Shown: one piece after another, positions 10,201 to 16,962 of the stretch
How positions within the stretch are numbered: the stretch's first letter is position 1
Layout: every line of letters begins with the position of its first letter
Assembly (NCBI GenBank): GCA_030653435.1
Contig: JAURZI010000010.1
Span: forward strand, 1 to 40,500
DNA length: 40,500 nt
DNA from: Methylovulum sp.
Lineage (GTDB): Bacteria > Pseudomonadota > Gammaproteobacteria > Methylococcales > Methylomonadaceae
Direction of reading: 5' to 3'
Program-made: the position numbers and the translations under genes
The notes under the pieces: generated by a model
The model's database searches: none
What the model saw: the letters and a program-made list of their open reading frames with translations, nothing else
Told to the model about the DNA's origin: nothing

Positions 10201-11469
10201 CATATCGAATTTTGCCGTGCTGCGGGGTGCGGGGATCAGCTCCACAGCTAAGCCATCTAACGGCAAAGATTGGGCGGAGGCATGGTTGTAGGTGAACATC
10301 ACCTGGAATAGCGGGCTTACCGATTCGTTGCGTTCCGGTTGCAAAAACTCCACTATTTTTTCAAACGGTACGGCCTGATGATCGGATATATCGAGAAAAC
10401 TACGCTTCGTCTGTTGCAGCATATCGCTAAAGCTAAGCTGTCCAGCGCAGTTAATTTTTACCGGCAAGCTATTGACGAAAAATCCGATCAGGTCTTCAAG
10501 CTCGCGGCACAGACGTCCGGCAAACGGTGTGCCTATCAGCACATCAGTTTGCCCGCTATAGCGACCCAGCAGCAACCCAAAAACGGACAGCATCAGCACA
10601 AACGGCGAAACCCGCAATCTACGCGCCAATGCCGACAAGCTTCCGGCCAGGGGTTGGGCTATCTGGAACGTGTGTACCGCGCCTAGTTGGCGGCTGGTTT
10701 TAGGTCTGGGGAAGTCGGTAGGCAGTTCCAACAACGTCGGCGCATCCGCCAGATAATCTCGCCAGAACGCCAGATGTTCAGCCCATTGCCCGGTTTGCAG
10801 GGCCTGCTGTTGCCAATAGGCATAATCGGCGAATTGTAGCGTTAGCGGGGCCAACGGCGACGACGTGCCGTTGAGCCTGGACTGGTAAAGCGCCGCAAAT
10901 TCGCGCATAAACACATTGACCGACCAGCCGTCCGTGACGATATGATGGACGCAGGTTGCCAGCACATGGTCGTCGGCTGCCAAACGGATCAAGCGCAACC
11001 TGAGCGGCTGCCCCTGCCCCAAATCAAAACGGGTATCGGCCAAGTCTTGCAATACGGTTTGCAATGCCGAATCCTGATCCGGGACGCCAGTCAAATCATC
11101 CACCGGCAAACTGAAAGGCTTAGCCGGTAGTATCTGCTGAAAACTACCGGCATCGGTCTGATAAAAACGCGTCCTCAATACGTCATGCCGCCCAATTATC
11201 AGCGACAGCGCCGCTTCCAGCGCGGCTAGATCAAGAACGCCGCGCAGCCGTAAAAAAATCGGCATCGTGTACAGGCTGTCAGCCCCGGTAAACGTCTGTA
11301 AAAACCATAGCCTTTGTTGGGCATAAGCCATAGGCGCGGGTACATCGGCGGGACGCGGCGCAATAGTGGGCGATGTTGCGGCATTAGCTTGTTTGGCGGC
11401 CAGTTTTTTTAGCAGCAACGCTTTCTGTTGGGGGGACAGCTGTTCCAGTTTTAATGTCTTGTCTTGCAT
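4240..11469 (-). CDS. Terminal NRPS, C-A(Ile?)-PCP-C-A(Ala)-PCP-TE
   Basis: This 2409-residue protein holds the last two modules and the release domain. The N-terminal helix (1-30, LSPQQKALLLKKLAAK) is a linker. C1 (about 45-480) has HHIVTDG (175-181). A1 (about 500-1000) has MYTSGSTGVPKG and code DAFFLGVTFK, best read as Ile; its A8 motif is odd (RIELSGIA where LGEIE is usual). PCP1 core is GGHS (S1044). C2 (about 1098-1540) has HHLLSDG. A2 has LYTSGSTGKPKG and code DLFNNALTYK, the known Ala code. PCP2 core is LGGHS (S2101). TE has GYSFGG with Ser2230, probable Asp2257 and His2383. Both C domains look LCL-like, matching upstream modules without E domains. The TE releases the finished chain by hydrolysis or cyclisation, which cannot be told apart here. 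The start ATG is 7 bp after the previous NRPS stop. Confidence 0.95.
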   Translation of the reverse strand: MQDKTLKLEQLSPQQKALLLKKLAAKQANAATSPTIAPRPADVPAPMAYAQQRLWFLQTFTGADSLYTMPIFLRLRGVLDLAALEAALSLIIGRHDVLRTRFYQTDAGSFQQILPAKPFSLPVDDLTGVPDQDSALQTVLQDLADTRFDLGQGQPLRLRLIRLAADDHVLATCVHHIVTDGWSVNVFMREFAALYQSRLNGTSSPLAPLTLQFADYAYWQQQALQTGQWAEHLAFWRDYLADAPTLLELPTDFPRPKTSRQLGAVHTFQIAQPLAGSLSALARRLRVSPFVLMLSVFGLLLGRYSGQTDVLIGTPFAGRLCRELEDLIGFFVNSLPVKINCAGQLSFSDMLQQTKRSFLDISDHQAVPFEKIVEFLQPERNESVSPLFQVMFTYNHASAQSLPLDGLAVELIPAPRSTAKFDMTLSVQEAPDGLDCALEYDTDLFSATGMARMMGYYVNLLQAVAAKPDGLLSGICLLAEDEYRAIVYGRNNSVSNYPRLSTVHENFQKQAQATPDQPALIHGDRVVCYRELNSWANRLAWLLSDYGVVAGDRVALYLERGIDMVAVLLAVLKSGASYLPLDLAYPTERLTLMIEDADSVLMITQSTLADTARAINGAGPLLVLDLADLSAYPDTDPEVLGWPNALAYIMYTSGSTGVPKGVTVAHAAINRLVLSTDYVDIRPGDRIAQASNTAFDAATFEVWGALLNGASLVIVDRDISLAADAFAGFLAQQKINVLFLTTALFNQIVQQQADAFAGLRYLLFGGEAVDPVQVRKVLEQGKPEHFLHVYGPTENTTFTSWYDIQQVAPEAVTVPIGWALANTRLYILDRCLQPVPVGVCGELYIAGDGLSQGYWHQSRESADKFVPDPFAAQSGERMYRSGDRVRCGEDGAMEFIGRADQQVKIRGFRIELSGIAAAIATDPAIQQVRVLARDYGDSGKRLLAYFTVSAQHAFDADGLRSRLQTLLPAYMQPSALVRLEAMPLTPNGKINDKALPEPEAGDYQTVRSEAPVTDDETRLAAIWQQLLAVEPTRDSDFFLSGGHSLLAMQLISRIQNVFGVKLPVREVFTHSTLRGQAQAIAACQQHADIAVTPAPQADSYPLSFAQERLYFLQQLYPQSTAYNMAVALKLSGALDVARLQHCLNAIVQRHAMLRTVFVQEGGQVRQKILGLNELRIQHDDLCTDDVGVQAQQLQNILAEESAYVFALDCLPLIRVRLLRMAQDRHVLVINNHHLLSDGWSQGLFIRELAVLYGAQPDTAPAELLPPLPVQYADYAVWQRQWLDGARLETLLAYWRRKLADYPPALDLHADFARPALPTFAAASVPFSLDASLTRSLLRLAEQSQCSFFTLLLAALTVFLARYSGQQDIAVGTPVANRTQQETEPLIGFFVNTLVLRHCITGNPQFTGLLSELRETVIDAFAHQGLPFEKLVEALQPERDLAGTPFFQVLFVYQNVGTEPLGLADLQVEPLPLVAKEAKFDLTLAIQEGGEQMTGVFEYNTDVFKAETIQRLCNGFFRVLEQIARQPTGRIGDFSLLDDGLYQRVVHHWNANAVPVNAELYLHTLFEQRAVGCPEAIAVEQAGVRLMYGELNAKADRLAAILTAQGAGPETMIGVCLQRTPDLIVALLAILKSGAAYVPLDPDYPSARLAHALQDADVLLLLTESHTMQLHASLAATSMLLLDQAWPDADLNLEVGRQRLSQQNLAYLLYTSGSTGKPKGVAITHRSAVAMVAWAQTVYSGAQLSRVLAGTSVCFDLSVFEIFATLAAGGTVVLLRNVVEIAEFAYLAPGLINTVPSAAEELLRADALPVSVRIVNLAGEPLSTDLVNKLYAKPHIEKVYDLYGPSEDTTYSTYTLRAAHASPCIGQPIDNTQAYVLDAYGQPGLPGTPGELFLGGMGLARGYHKQPRLTAEKFVPDPFSGVVGGRLYRTGDLVSFTAPDGDALGELVYHGRLDHQVKVRGYRIELGEIQTLLLSDAGVEDCVVLTLGDAAASDRKLVAYVKSSTDDVASLEARLYELCKACLPGFMVPAALVMLTEFPLTPNGKLDRKALPDPKASLPVAPVLSPPVGYVQQTLAKLWREILQLDRELSADDDFFELGGHSLLVLDLMTQIKVTFGKSLPLAAIFQASTIQSLARLIADDIQTEWTPLVALQAQGERTPLFCIHPVGGHVICYNDLAKALGHGQPVYGLRAAGMDAQQDIVQTLPVMAAHYVQAIRTVQARGPYCLLGYSFGGLVAYEMACQLEAVGESIAFLGLLDTAHPELTQAGVAQTDHADFLVSLFSSLGFDAEALREYDEAAQLKRVFARAKQAGLVPRAMDDEACKRYFDVCRSNLQMLYDPAPINSQITLFRAKDGARRITDDDYLGWSQDSGLGISLHWLPGCHENMMETPQISHVARLINETLERIHDE

Positions 11470-11476
11470 AACCCGG

Positions 11477-14400
11477 CTAACCCGATAATAAAGCGGCTAG
11501 CGCGTCGTCTGACAAACCCTCCAGCTCGGCCAGCAAATCCGCCTGGTCGCCGGCGTTGAGGGCGTCAAACTGCGCCGCCAAAATCCAGTCCGCCAACTGG
11601 ATGATCGTGGGGTGCTCGAAGACTACGCGCATCGGCATTTCGACGGCAAAAACCTGTTTGATGCGTGCGACAACCTGGGTCGCATTGAGCGAATGCCCAC
11701 CCAGCTCAAAAAAGTTTTGCGTGGTGCCGATAACCGGCAGGTCTAATACGGCTTGCCAGATAGCCAGCAAGTGTTCTTCGATCTCGTTTTCAGGCATCCG
11801 GCATTCAGATCCTGGTTCAGCAACACCGGCCTCTAAAGGCGACGGCAACGCGCGGCGGTCCACTTTGCCGCTGGGTGTAAGCGGCATTTTTGCCAGCATC
11901 AGCCAATACTGGGGCACCATATAATGCGGCAGGCGTTGGGCGACATAGTCCCGTAATTCGGCAGATCCAGGCACAGCCGCGCCGGTTACCAGATACGCTG
12001 ACAAAAACTTGTCGCCAGCCCCGTTATCGCCGGCCATCACGACGCTTTCCTGGACTTGCGGGTGGGCATTCAAGACCAGTTCTATTTCACCCAGGTCAAT
12101 ACGAAAGCCCCTGACTTTAACCTGATGGTCCGTACGGCACAGGAACTCAAAGTTGCCATCCCGGGTAAAACGCACCCTATCGCCGCTTTTGTACATTCGT
12201 GCGCCCGGCATGACGGAAAACTCATCCGGTAAAAACAGTTCTGCGGTACGCCGGCTATCGTTTAAAAACCCGATGCCCACGCCTAGCCCGCCTACGCACA
12301 GCTGTCCAGACAAACCCATCGGCACCGGATTTAAACCTTCATCCAGGATATAGACGCGGTCATTATCTATCGTCACGCCCAACGGTACGTTTTTATGTAC
12401 ATAACGTCCGGGGTCGTCAACATGAAAGGCCATGCACACATCGCTACATTCCGTCGGTCCATAAGCATTGACGATGTCCGTGCGGCCTTTAGCATAATCA
12501 AGCCAGGGCTGCATACGGCTGAAGACTATCGTTTCCCCGCCCAAAAAAACAGTGCGTAAGGATTGCAACGCTTGCGGCCGCGCGGCGACCGCATCGGCCA
12601 ATGGATAAAACGCACTGGGCGTCGTGCTGAACCAGCCGACATGATGGCTTTCTATCAGCTTGACGATCTGTTCAGGGTCATATTGCGCTTCGGCATAAAG
12701 ATGCAGCACACCGCCAAAAATCAACGGCGCAAAAATGGTTTTTTGCGTCAGGTCAAAACTCAGGGACGTGCATAGCAGCGTCGAAAACGCCTGCTGCAAG
12801 GCGAATTTTTCGCAATACCAGTGCAATACCATATTGGCAAAGCCCTTGTGCTGGATCGCGGCGGCTTTGGGCGTACCGGTGGAACCCGACGTGAAGATAA
12901 TATAAACCAGCTGTTCGCCGCTGAGCTTGGGCAATGCGCCCAAACCCGCCTCGGCGGCTAGCAGTTCTTCAATATGATAAACGCCCAATTGGCCGGCATC
13001 CGCTTGCAAGCCCGCCAGCAAGGGCGCCAAGGCCTGCTGCGCCACAACCACCTGCAAGCCCGCACCTGCCACGATCAGTTTTAAACGCTGTTCGGGGTAA
13101 TGGGGATCCATGGGCACATAAGCCGCCCCGGCTTTCAGTATGCCCAGCAAGGCGATGACCATATCCAGGCTGCGTTCCAGGCACAGCCCTACCAAATCGC
13201 CGTTTTTTACGCCGCGGGCCATGAGCACTTTCGCAACACGTACGGAGCGCTCGGCCAATTCGCGATAAGTCAGGGTATGTCCGGTGCAAACGACCGCAAC
13301 CGCATCGGGAGTCCGCTCTATTTGTGCGTCCACAGCATCGAGCACTGTAGCATAGCGTAGCGGCAGCTCCCGGTTTTGGTTCCAGGCCTGCACAATAGTC
13401 CGGTAATCATGGGCCGCCAGCAACGGTACCGCGCCCAGCCTGATGTCGGGCCGGGCAGCGGCATGTGTGCATAAATTAACAAAATGACCGGCCATGTCCT
13501 TGATGGTGTCAGAGTAAAACAAGTCGGTGCAATAACCGAATTCCAGGCTGACGCCATCAACCTGTTCGGCAGCAACGACGGCTAGATCAAACTGGGAATT
13601 GTCCCTAGGCAAGGGCAATTGGCTGATGCTGACACCGGGTAATTCAAACGTCTGATCAGACGCACTTTGAAAGGTAAAAAACACCTGGATTAACGGCGAA
13701 TAGCTTAAAGACCGCTCAGGGCGCAACACATCCAGCAACTGTTCAAAAGGGCAATCCTGATGCTCGTATGCTGCCAATGCCGTCGCTTTAAGCTGGCGCA
13801 GCAAGTCCCGAAAGCTCATCTGCGGTTCCACGTCGGCGCGTATGACCAGCGTGTTGGCAAAAAAACCGATCAACGGCTCAAGTTCCAACTGGTTGCGGTT
13901 CGCCACCGGTGTGCCTATGACCATATCCGATTCTTCGCTGTAACGGTGCAGCAACACCAAAAATGCCGCCATCAAGACCATATTTAGCGTCGCGCCCTCG
14001 GCTGCCGCCAGTTGTTTTAAGGCCGCAGTAGTCTGTGCGGAAAGCGCTGCATCCCATGTGGCGCCTGCAAAACTCTGCACTGGCGGCCTGGGTTTGTCGG
14101 TGGGCAGCATTAATAAGGGCGGCACGTTGGCCAGCTGGGTCTGCCAGTAACTCAGTTGCCTGTCCCGGATGTCACCGACAAACCATTCGCGTTGCCAAAG
14201 TGCATAATCACCGTATTGGATGGCCAGTGCAGGCAATCCACTGCTTATGTGGCCCTGGATTTGGGCCGTATAGAATGCGGCCAACTCGCGCATGAACACG
14301 CCCATAGACCAACCATCCGAAATAATATGATGGACGACAGAAACCAACACATGGCTGTCGTCGGCCAGCGTCAGCAACACAACATTTAATAACGGCCCTT

Positions 14401-14773
14401 GCCGCAAGTCGAACACATGACCTGCCCGGCTTAACGCCACCGCTTCGGCCTGCTTGAGTTGCCGTTCCAGGGGGGCAGGAGGGAGCAGCTGTTTTTCCAG
14501 ATTAAAACCGATAGCCGGACGGATCCATTGCGACGGCTCGCCCTGATAATCGGCAAACGTGGTACGGAGGATTTCATGGCGCTGGACTATCTGCGCCAGC
14601 GCCGCTTCCAGCGCAGCAACATCCAAGGTTCCCGCCAGGCGTAAAGCGGTCGTAATATTATAGGCGGTGCTGCCGGGTTGCAATTGGTCAAAAAGCCATA
14701 AGCGTTGCTGGGAAAAAGACAGCGGGAACTGATAAATATCTTCTGTTAAGTCTTGCTGCTCATTATTCATCAT
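11477..14773 (-). CDS. NRPS, C-A(unassigned substrate)-PCP
   Basis: This is a one-module NRPS of about 1098 residues. I start it at the tandem ATGATG (14768-14773), preceded by GGAG at 4-7 nt. A GTG or ATG further upstream would add 20 residues encoded by a palindromic repeat and is unlikely. C domain (about 12-460) is LCL-like with FPLSFSQQRLW and HHIISDG (148-154), fitting acceptance of an L-configured chain from the Val module. A domain (about 475-980) has IIFTSGSTGTPKAAAI, with Ala where the A3 motif normally has Gly after PK, and code DLKSFGADVK, which I cannot assign. PCP core is LGGHS (S1028). The C-terminus (LAELEGLSDDALAALL) is a short acidic helix that may dock to the basic N-terminal helix of the next NRPS. 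The gene follows the carbamoyltransferase by 61 bp. Confidence 0.93.
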   Translation of the reverse strand: MMNNEQQDLTEDIYQFPLSFSQQRLWLFDQLQPGSTAYNITTALRLAGTLDVAALEAALAQIVQRHEILRTTFADYQGEPSQWIRPAIGFNLEKQLLPPAPLERQLKQAEAVALSRAGHVFDLRQGPLLNVVLLTLADDSHVLVSVVHHIISDGWSMGVFMRELAAFYTAQIQGHISSGLPALAIQYGDYALWQREWFVGDIRDRQLSYWQTQLANVPPLLMLPTDKPRPPVQSFAGATWDAALSAQTTAALKQLAAAEGATLNMVLMAAFLVLLHRYSEESDMVIGTPVANRNQLELEPLIGFFANTLVIRADVEPQMSFRDLLRQLKATALAAYEHQDCPFEQLLDVLRPERSLSYSPLIQVFFTFQSASDQTFELPGVSISQLPLPRDNSQFDLAVVAAEQVDGVSLEFGYCTDLFYSDTIKDMAGHFVNLCTHAAARPDIRLGAVPLLAAHDYRTIVQAWNQNRELPLRYATVLDAVDAQIERTPDAVAVVCTGHTLTYRELAERSVRVAKVLMARGVKNGDLVGLCLERSLDMVIALLGILKAGAAYVPMDPHYPEQRLKLIVAGAGLQVVVAQQALAPLLAGLQADAGQLGVYHIEELLAAEAGLGALPKLSGEQLVYIIFTSGSTGTPKAAAIQHKGFANMVLHWYCEKFALQQAFSTLLCTSLSFDLTQKTIFAPLIFGGVLHLYAEAQYDPEQIVKLIESHHVGWFSTTPSAFYPLADAVAARPQALQSLRTVFLGGETIVFSRMQPWLDYAKGRTDIVNAYGPTECSDVCMAFHVDDPGRYVHKNVPLGVTIDNDRVYILDEGLNPVPMGLSGQLCVGGLGVGIGFLNDSRRTAELFLPDEFSVMPGARMYKSGDRVRFTRDGNFEFLCRTDHQVKVRGFRIDLGEIELVLNAHPQVQESVVMAGDNGAGDKFLSAYLVTGAAVPGSAELRDYVAQRLPHYMVPQYWLMLAKMPLTPSGKVDRRALPSPLEAGVAEPGSECRMPENEIEEHLLAIWQAVLDLPVIGTTQNFFELGGHSLNATQVVARIKQVFAVEMPMRVVFEHPTIIQLADWILAAQFDALNAGDQADLLAELEGLSDDALAALLSG

Positions 14774-14834
14774 TAATCTCCACTTATTCTGGTGTTGACC
14801 ATCCAAGGCGTGCACGGCACGCCCATATCCCACG
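14774..14834. repeat. Intergenic gap with a solitary palindromic repeat arm
   Basis: The 61 bp between the carbamoyltransferase stop and the next NRPS start contain GGCGTGCACGGCACGCCC (14807-14824), which folds on itself as GGCGTG...CACGCC. It is nearly the same as the right arm of the longer inverted repeat at 16896-16962, on the other side of the carbamoyltransferase gene. The rest of the gap holds the ribosome site for the NRPS. Confidence 0.6.
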
Positions 14835-16826
14835 CTAAGGTTTTAACATGATAAACCGCGATGACCATAGTTCAGTCACTTCCGCACACACAGATGACCG
14901 CTGTTCCAGGGTCAACTCCGCCTTGCCGAGCAAATCATCAAGGCGAACTCCCCCATCGGCATGGCACAGCACGTCGTAGGCCAAGCCGGAAATAACGCGT
15001 CGGCTGCCGCCGTCATAATTCCACTCCAAATAACATTGTGCGCTACGTTGGGAATAATCCCGATAACAATCTTCTTTCAGCAAGCGCGCCGCTTTCGGCA
15101 AGGCCGGTTTCAGCGCCAATAATTCGGCTTCGCCCCATGGGCGCTTGGTCAATAAATAATCACCCACAACCAGATAATCCAGACCGGAGGTCAAATAACA
15201 CACGACCGCATCATCAACATTATCGACTATAGGTTCGGCATGGTTATTAAACGAAGTGTTCAGCAATATCGGGATGCCAGTCTTGGCGCGGAATGCGTCG
15301 ATTAACGCCCAGTAACGGGGGTTGCACTCGCGACTGACGGTCTGCAGGCGGGCGCTGCCATCAACATGGGTGATAGCCGCCAGCAAAGCGCGATGTTCGG
15401 CTTTTACGGGCAACACAAACGACATAAACGGAAAATGCTGTTCGTCATTAGGGACATCGAAGAAATCATGCACGTATTCTTCTTGGATGGACGGCGCGAA
15501 CGGGCGGTAACTTTCCCGCATTTTGATCATCGCATTGATGGTTTCTTTATGGCTGCCTAAGCGCGGGTCGGCAATAATGCTGCGGTTGCCCAAGGCCCTA
15601 GGGCCGAACTCGGAGCGGCCTTGCACCCAGCCCAGCACTTTTCCGGCGATGATCAGATCACTGGCCTGTTGCGCCGTATCGTCCATTTTGACGATGTCGG
15701 TAAAAGCGCGCCATTTTGCCAAAGCCTGCTCCAGCGTTACACCTTCAGGCGTAGGCGTACCCCAATAAGCATGCTGGACACGGCGTAGCGGCAACGACGG
15801 TTGCAAGCGATGGGCGGTGTAAATCGCCGCGCCGTAAGCGCAACCGGAGTCGGCGGCAAACGACGGCACAAAAACCTGCCGAAACAGCATGGCTTGCAGG
15901 ATTTTGCCGTTCATGCTGCTGTTTTGGCCTACGCCGCCCGCTATCGCCAACTGCTGATGCCCGGTGAGCCGCTGATAATGCCGCAAGATGTGCATGACGA
16001 TAGTTTCCAGCGCCAGTTGCAGCGCCGCAGCAATATCTTTATGCACTTGCGTGAAGGCCTCGTTTTTTTGGCGCGGCATCAGGTCTTCGTACAGGCTGAC
16101 GATGCGTTCCCGGTGCAGGGTGTAATCGCCATCCGGCAATAAGCTGTAGAAACCGGCGAATTTTTCTGCAAACCGCTGCGCGTCGCCATAAGGCGCCAAG
16201 CCCATGACTTTATATTCATCAAATATCTGGTAACCCAGGAAGCGGATCACATCCAGATAGAAAAAACCCAGGGACTCGTTGACCGGCTTGGTCATCAAGG
16301 TTTTGAATTCCTTACCCTGCACATCGACCACCGTAGTTGAGACATTATCGCCGGAACCGTCTATCGTCAGCACCAGGCTTTGCTGATAGCCCGACATATA
16401 ATAAGCGGTCGCGGCATGGGCCAGATGGTGGTTAACAAAACTGAACATGTCCCTGGGCAGATCCACGCCCAACTCGCGTTTGAACAGATATTGGTAAACG
16501 GCCCTGGCATCCTGCAAATCCCCCAAGCCAGGCTTTACCAGCCGCAATTGCTTCAGCGATTCGTTCAGGAACGGTTCGCTGACATAAACGGCAATCTGAT
16601 CGAGTTGATGCAAAGCCATACCCGCTTCCTGCATGCAAAACCGCACGGCGTCATGCCAGATTTTATTCGTGTGCTTGATGCGGTTAAAACGCTCTTCTTC
16701 GATACCGGCCACGACGACACCATCACGTAGCAACACCGCCGCCGCATCGTGCAGCAAATCAGTGCCGAAGTCGAAATAAGACTCATAAACCGGATCGAAG
16801 CCGCCTGCTAACCCTAAAATCACCAT
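14835..16826 (-). CDS. O-carbamoyltransferase, NodU/CmcH/TobZ family
   Basis: This 663-residue protein matches the carbamoyltransferase family over its length: HDAAAVLLRDG (26-36) and EEERFNRIKHT (43-53) near the N-terminus, the metal-site motif NHHLAHAATAYY (132-143, with H133/H134/H137), TIDGSGD (154-160), AIAGGVGQN, and the C-terminal GRSEFGPRALGNRSI and MRESYRPFAPS. Family enzymes make carbamoyl-adenylate from carbamoyl phosphate and ATP, then transfer the carbamoyl group to a hydroxyl of an antibiotic or Nod factor. In this cluster the acceptor could be the Thr hydroxyl, the beta-hydroxyl left by the PKS, or a hydroxyl made by the JmjC enzyme; the sequence does not decide. The start ATG (16824-16826) has AAGGG about 7 nt upstream. 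It is the only non-NRPS gene inside the downstream NRPS run, and GC-rich palindromic repeats flank it on both sides, which suggests later insertion. Confidence 0.92.
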   Translation of the reverse strand: MVILGLAGGFDPVYESYFDFGTDLLHDAAAVLLRDGVVVAGIEEERFNRIKHTNKIWHDAVRFCMQEAGMALHQLDQIAVYVSEPFLNESLKQLRLVKPGLGDLQDARAVYQYLFKRELGVDLPRDMFSFVNHHLAHAATAYYMSGYQQSLVLTIDGSGDNVSTTVVDVQGKEFKTLMTKPVNESLGFFYLDVIRFLGYQIFDEYKVMGLAPYGDAQRFAEKFAGFYSLLPDGDYTLHRERIVSLYEDLMPRQKNEAFTQVHKDIAAALQLALETIVMHILRHYQRLTGHQQLAIAGGVGQNSSMNGKILQAMLFRQVFVPSFAADSGCAYGAAIYTAHRLQPSLPLRRVQHAYWGTPTPEGVTLEQALAKWRAFTDIVKMDDTAQQASDLIIAGKVLGWVQGRSEFGPRALGNRSIIADPRLGSHKETINAMIKMRESYRPFAPSIQEEYVHDFFDVPNDEQHFPFMSFVLPVKAEHRALLAAITHVDGSARLQTVSRECNPRYWALIDAFRAKTGIPILLNTSFNNHAEPIVDNVDDAVVCYLTSGLDYLVVGDYLLTKRPWGEAELLALKPALPKAARLLKEDCYRDYSQRSAQCYLEWNYDGGSRRVISGLAYDVLCHADGGVRLDDLLGKAELTLEQRSSVCAEVTELWSSRFIMLKP

Positions 16827-16895
16827 AGTAAACCCTTAGCTATTGTCATATCTCTTGTTTGATGTAGGCCACGAAACCATTTTCTGCACATCCCT

Positions 16896-16962
16896 TGTAG
16901 GGCGTGCCGCGCACGCCATCGGCGGCTCGATACCGGAAAAGGCGCGCACGGCGCGCCCTACA
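16896..16962. repeat. GC-rich inverted repeat between Val-NRPS and carbamoyltransferase
   Basis: Two 22-bp arms, 16896-16917 and 16941-16962, are reverse complements of each other with three mismatches, around a 23-bp centre. Each arm starts or ends with TGTAGGGCG or its complement, and each can also fold on itself. It looks like a REP/MITE-type dispersed element. The right arm runs into the end of the Val-NRPS: the stop codon (16958-16960) lies inside it. The remaining bases of the intergenic region (16827-16895) hold only the ribosome site of the carbamoyltransferase. Confidence 0.75.

Noticed and set aside
14774-14833. Twenty-residue N-terminal extension of the NRPS ending at 11477
   Set aside because: It is encoded by a palindromic repeat and intergenic DNA, and a good GGAG site precedes the ATGATG at 14768-14773.
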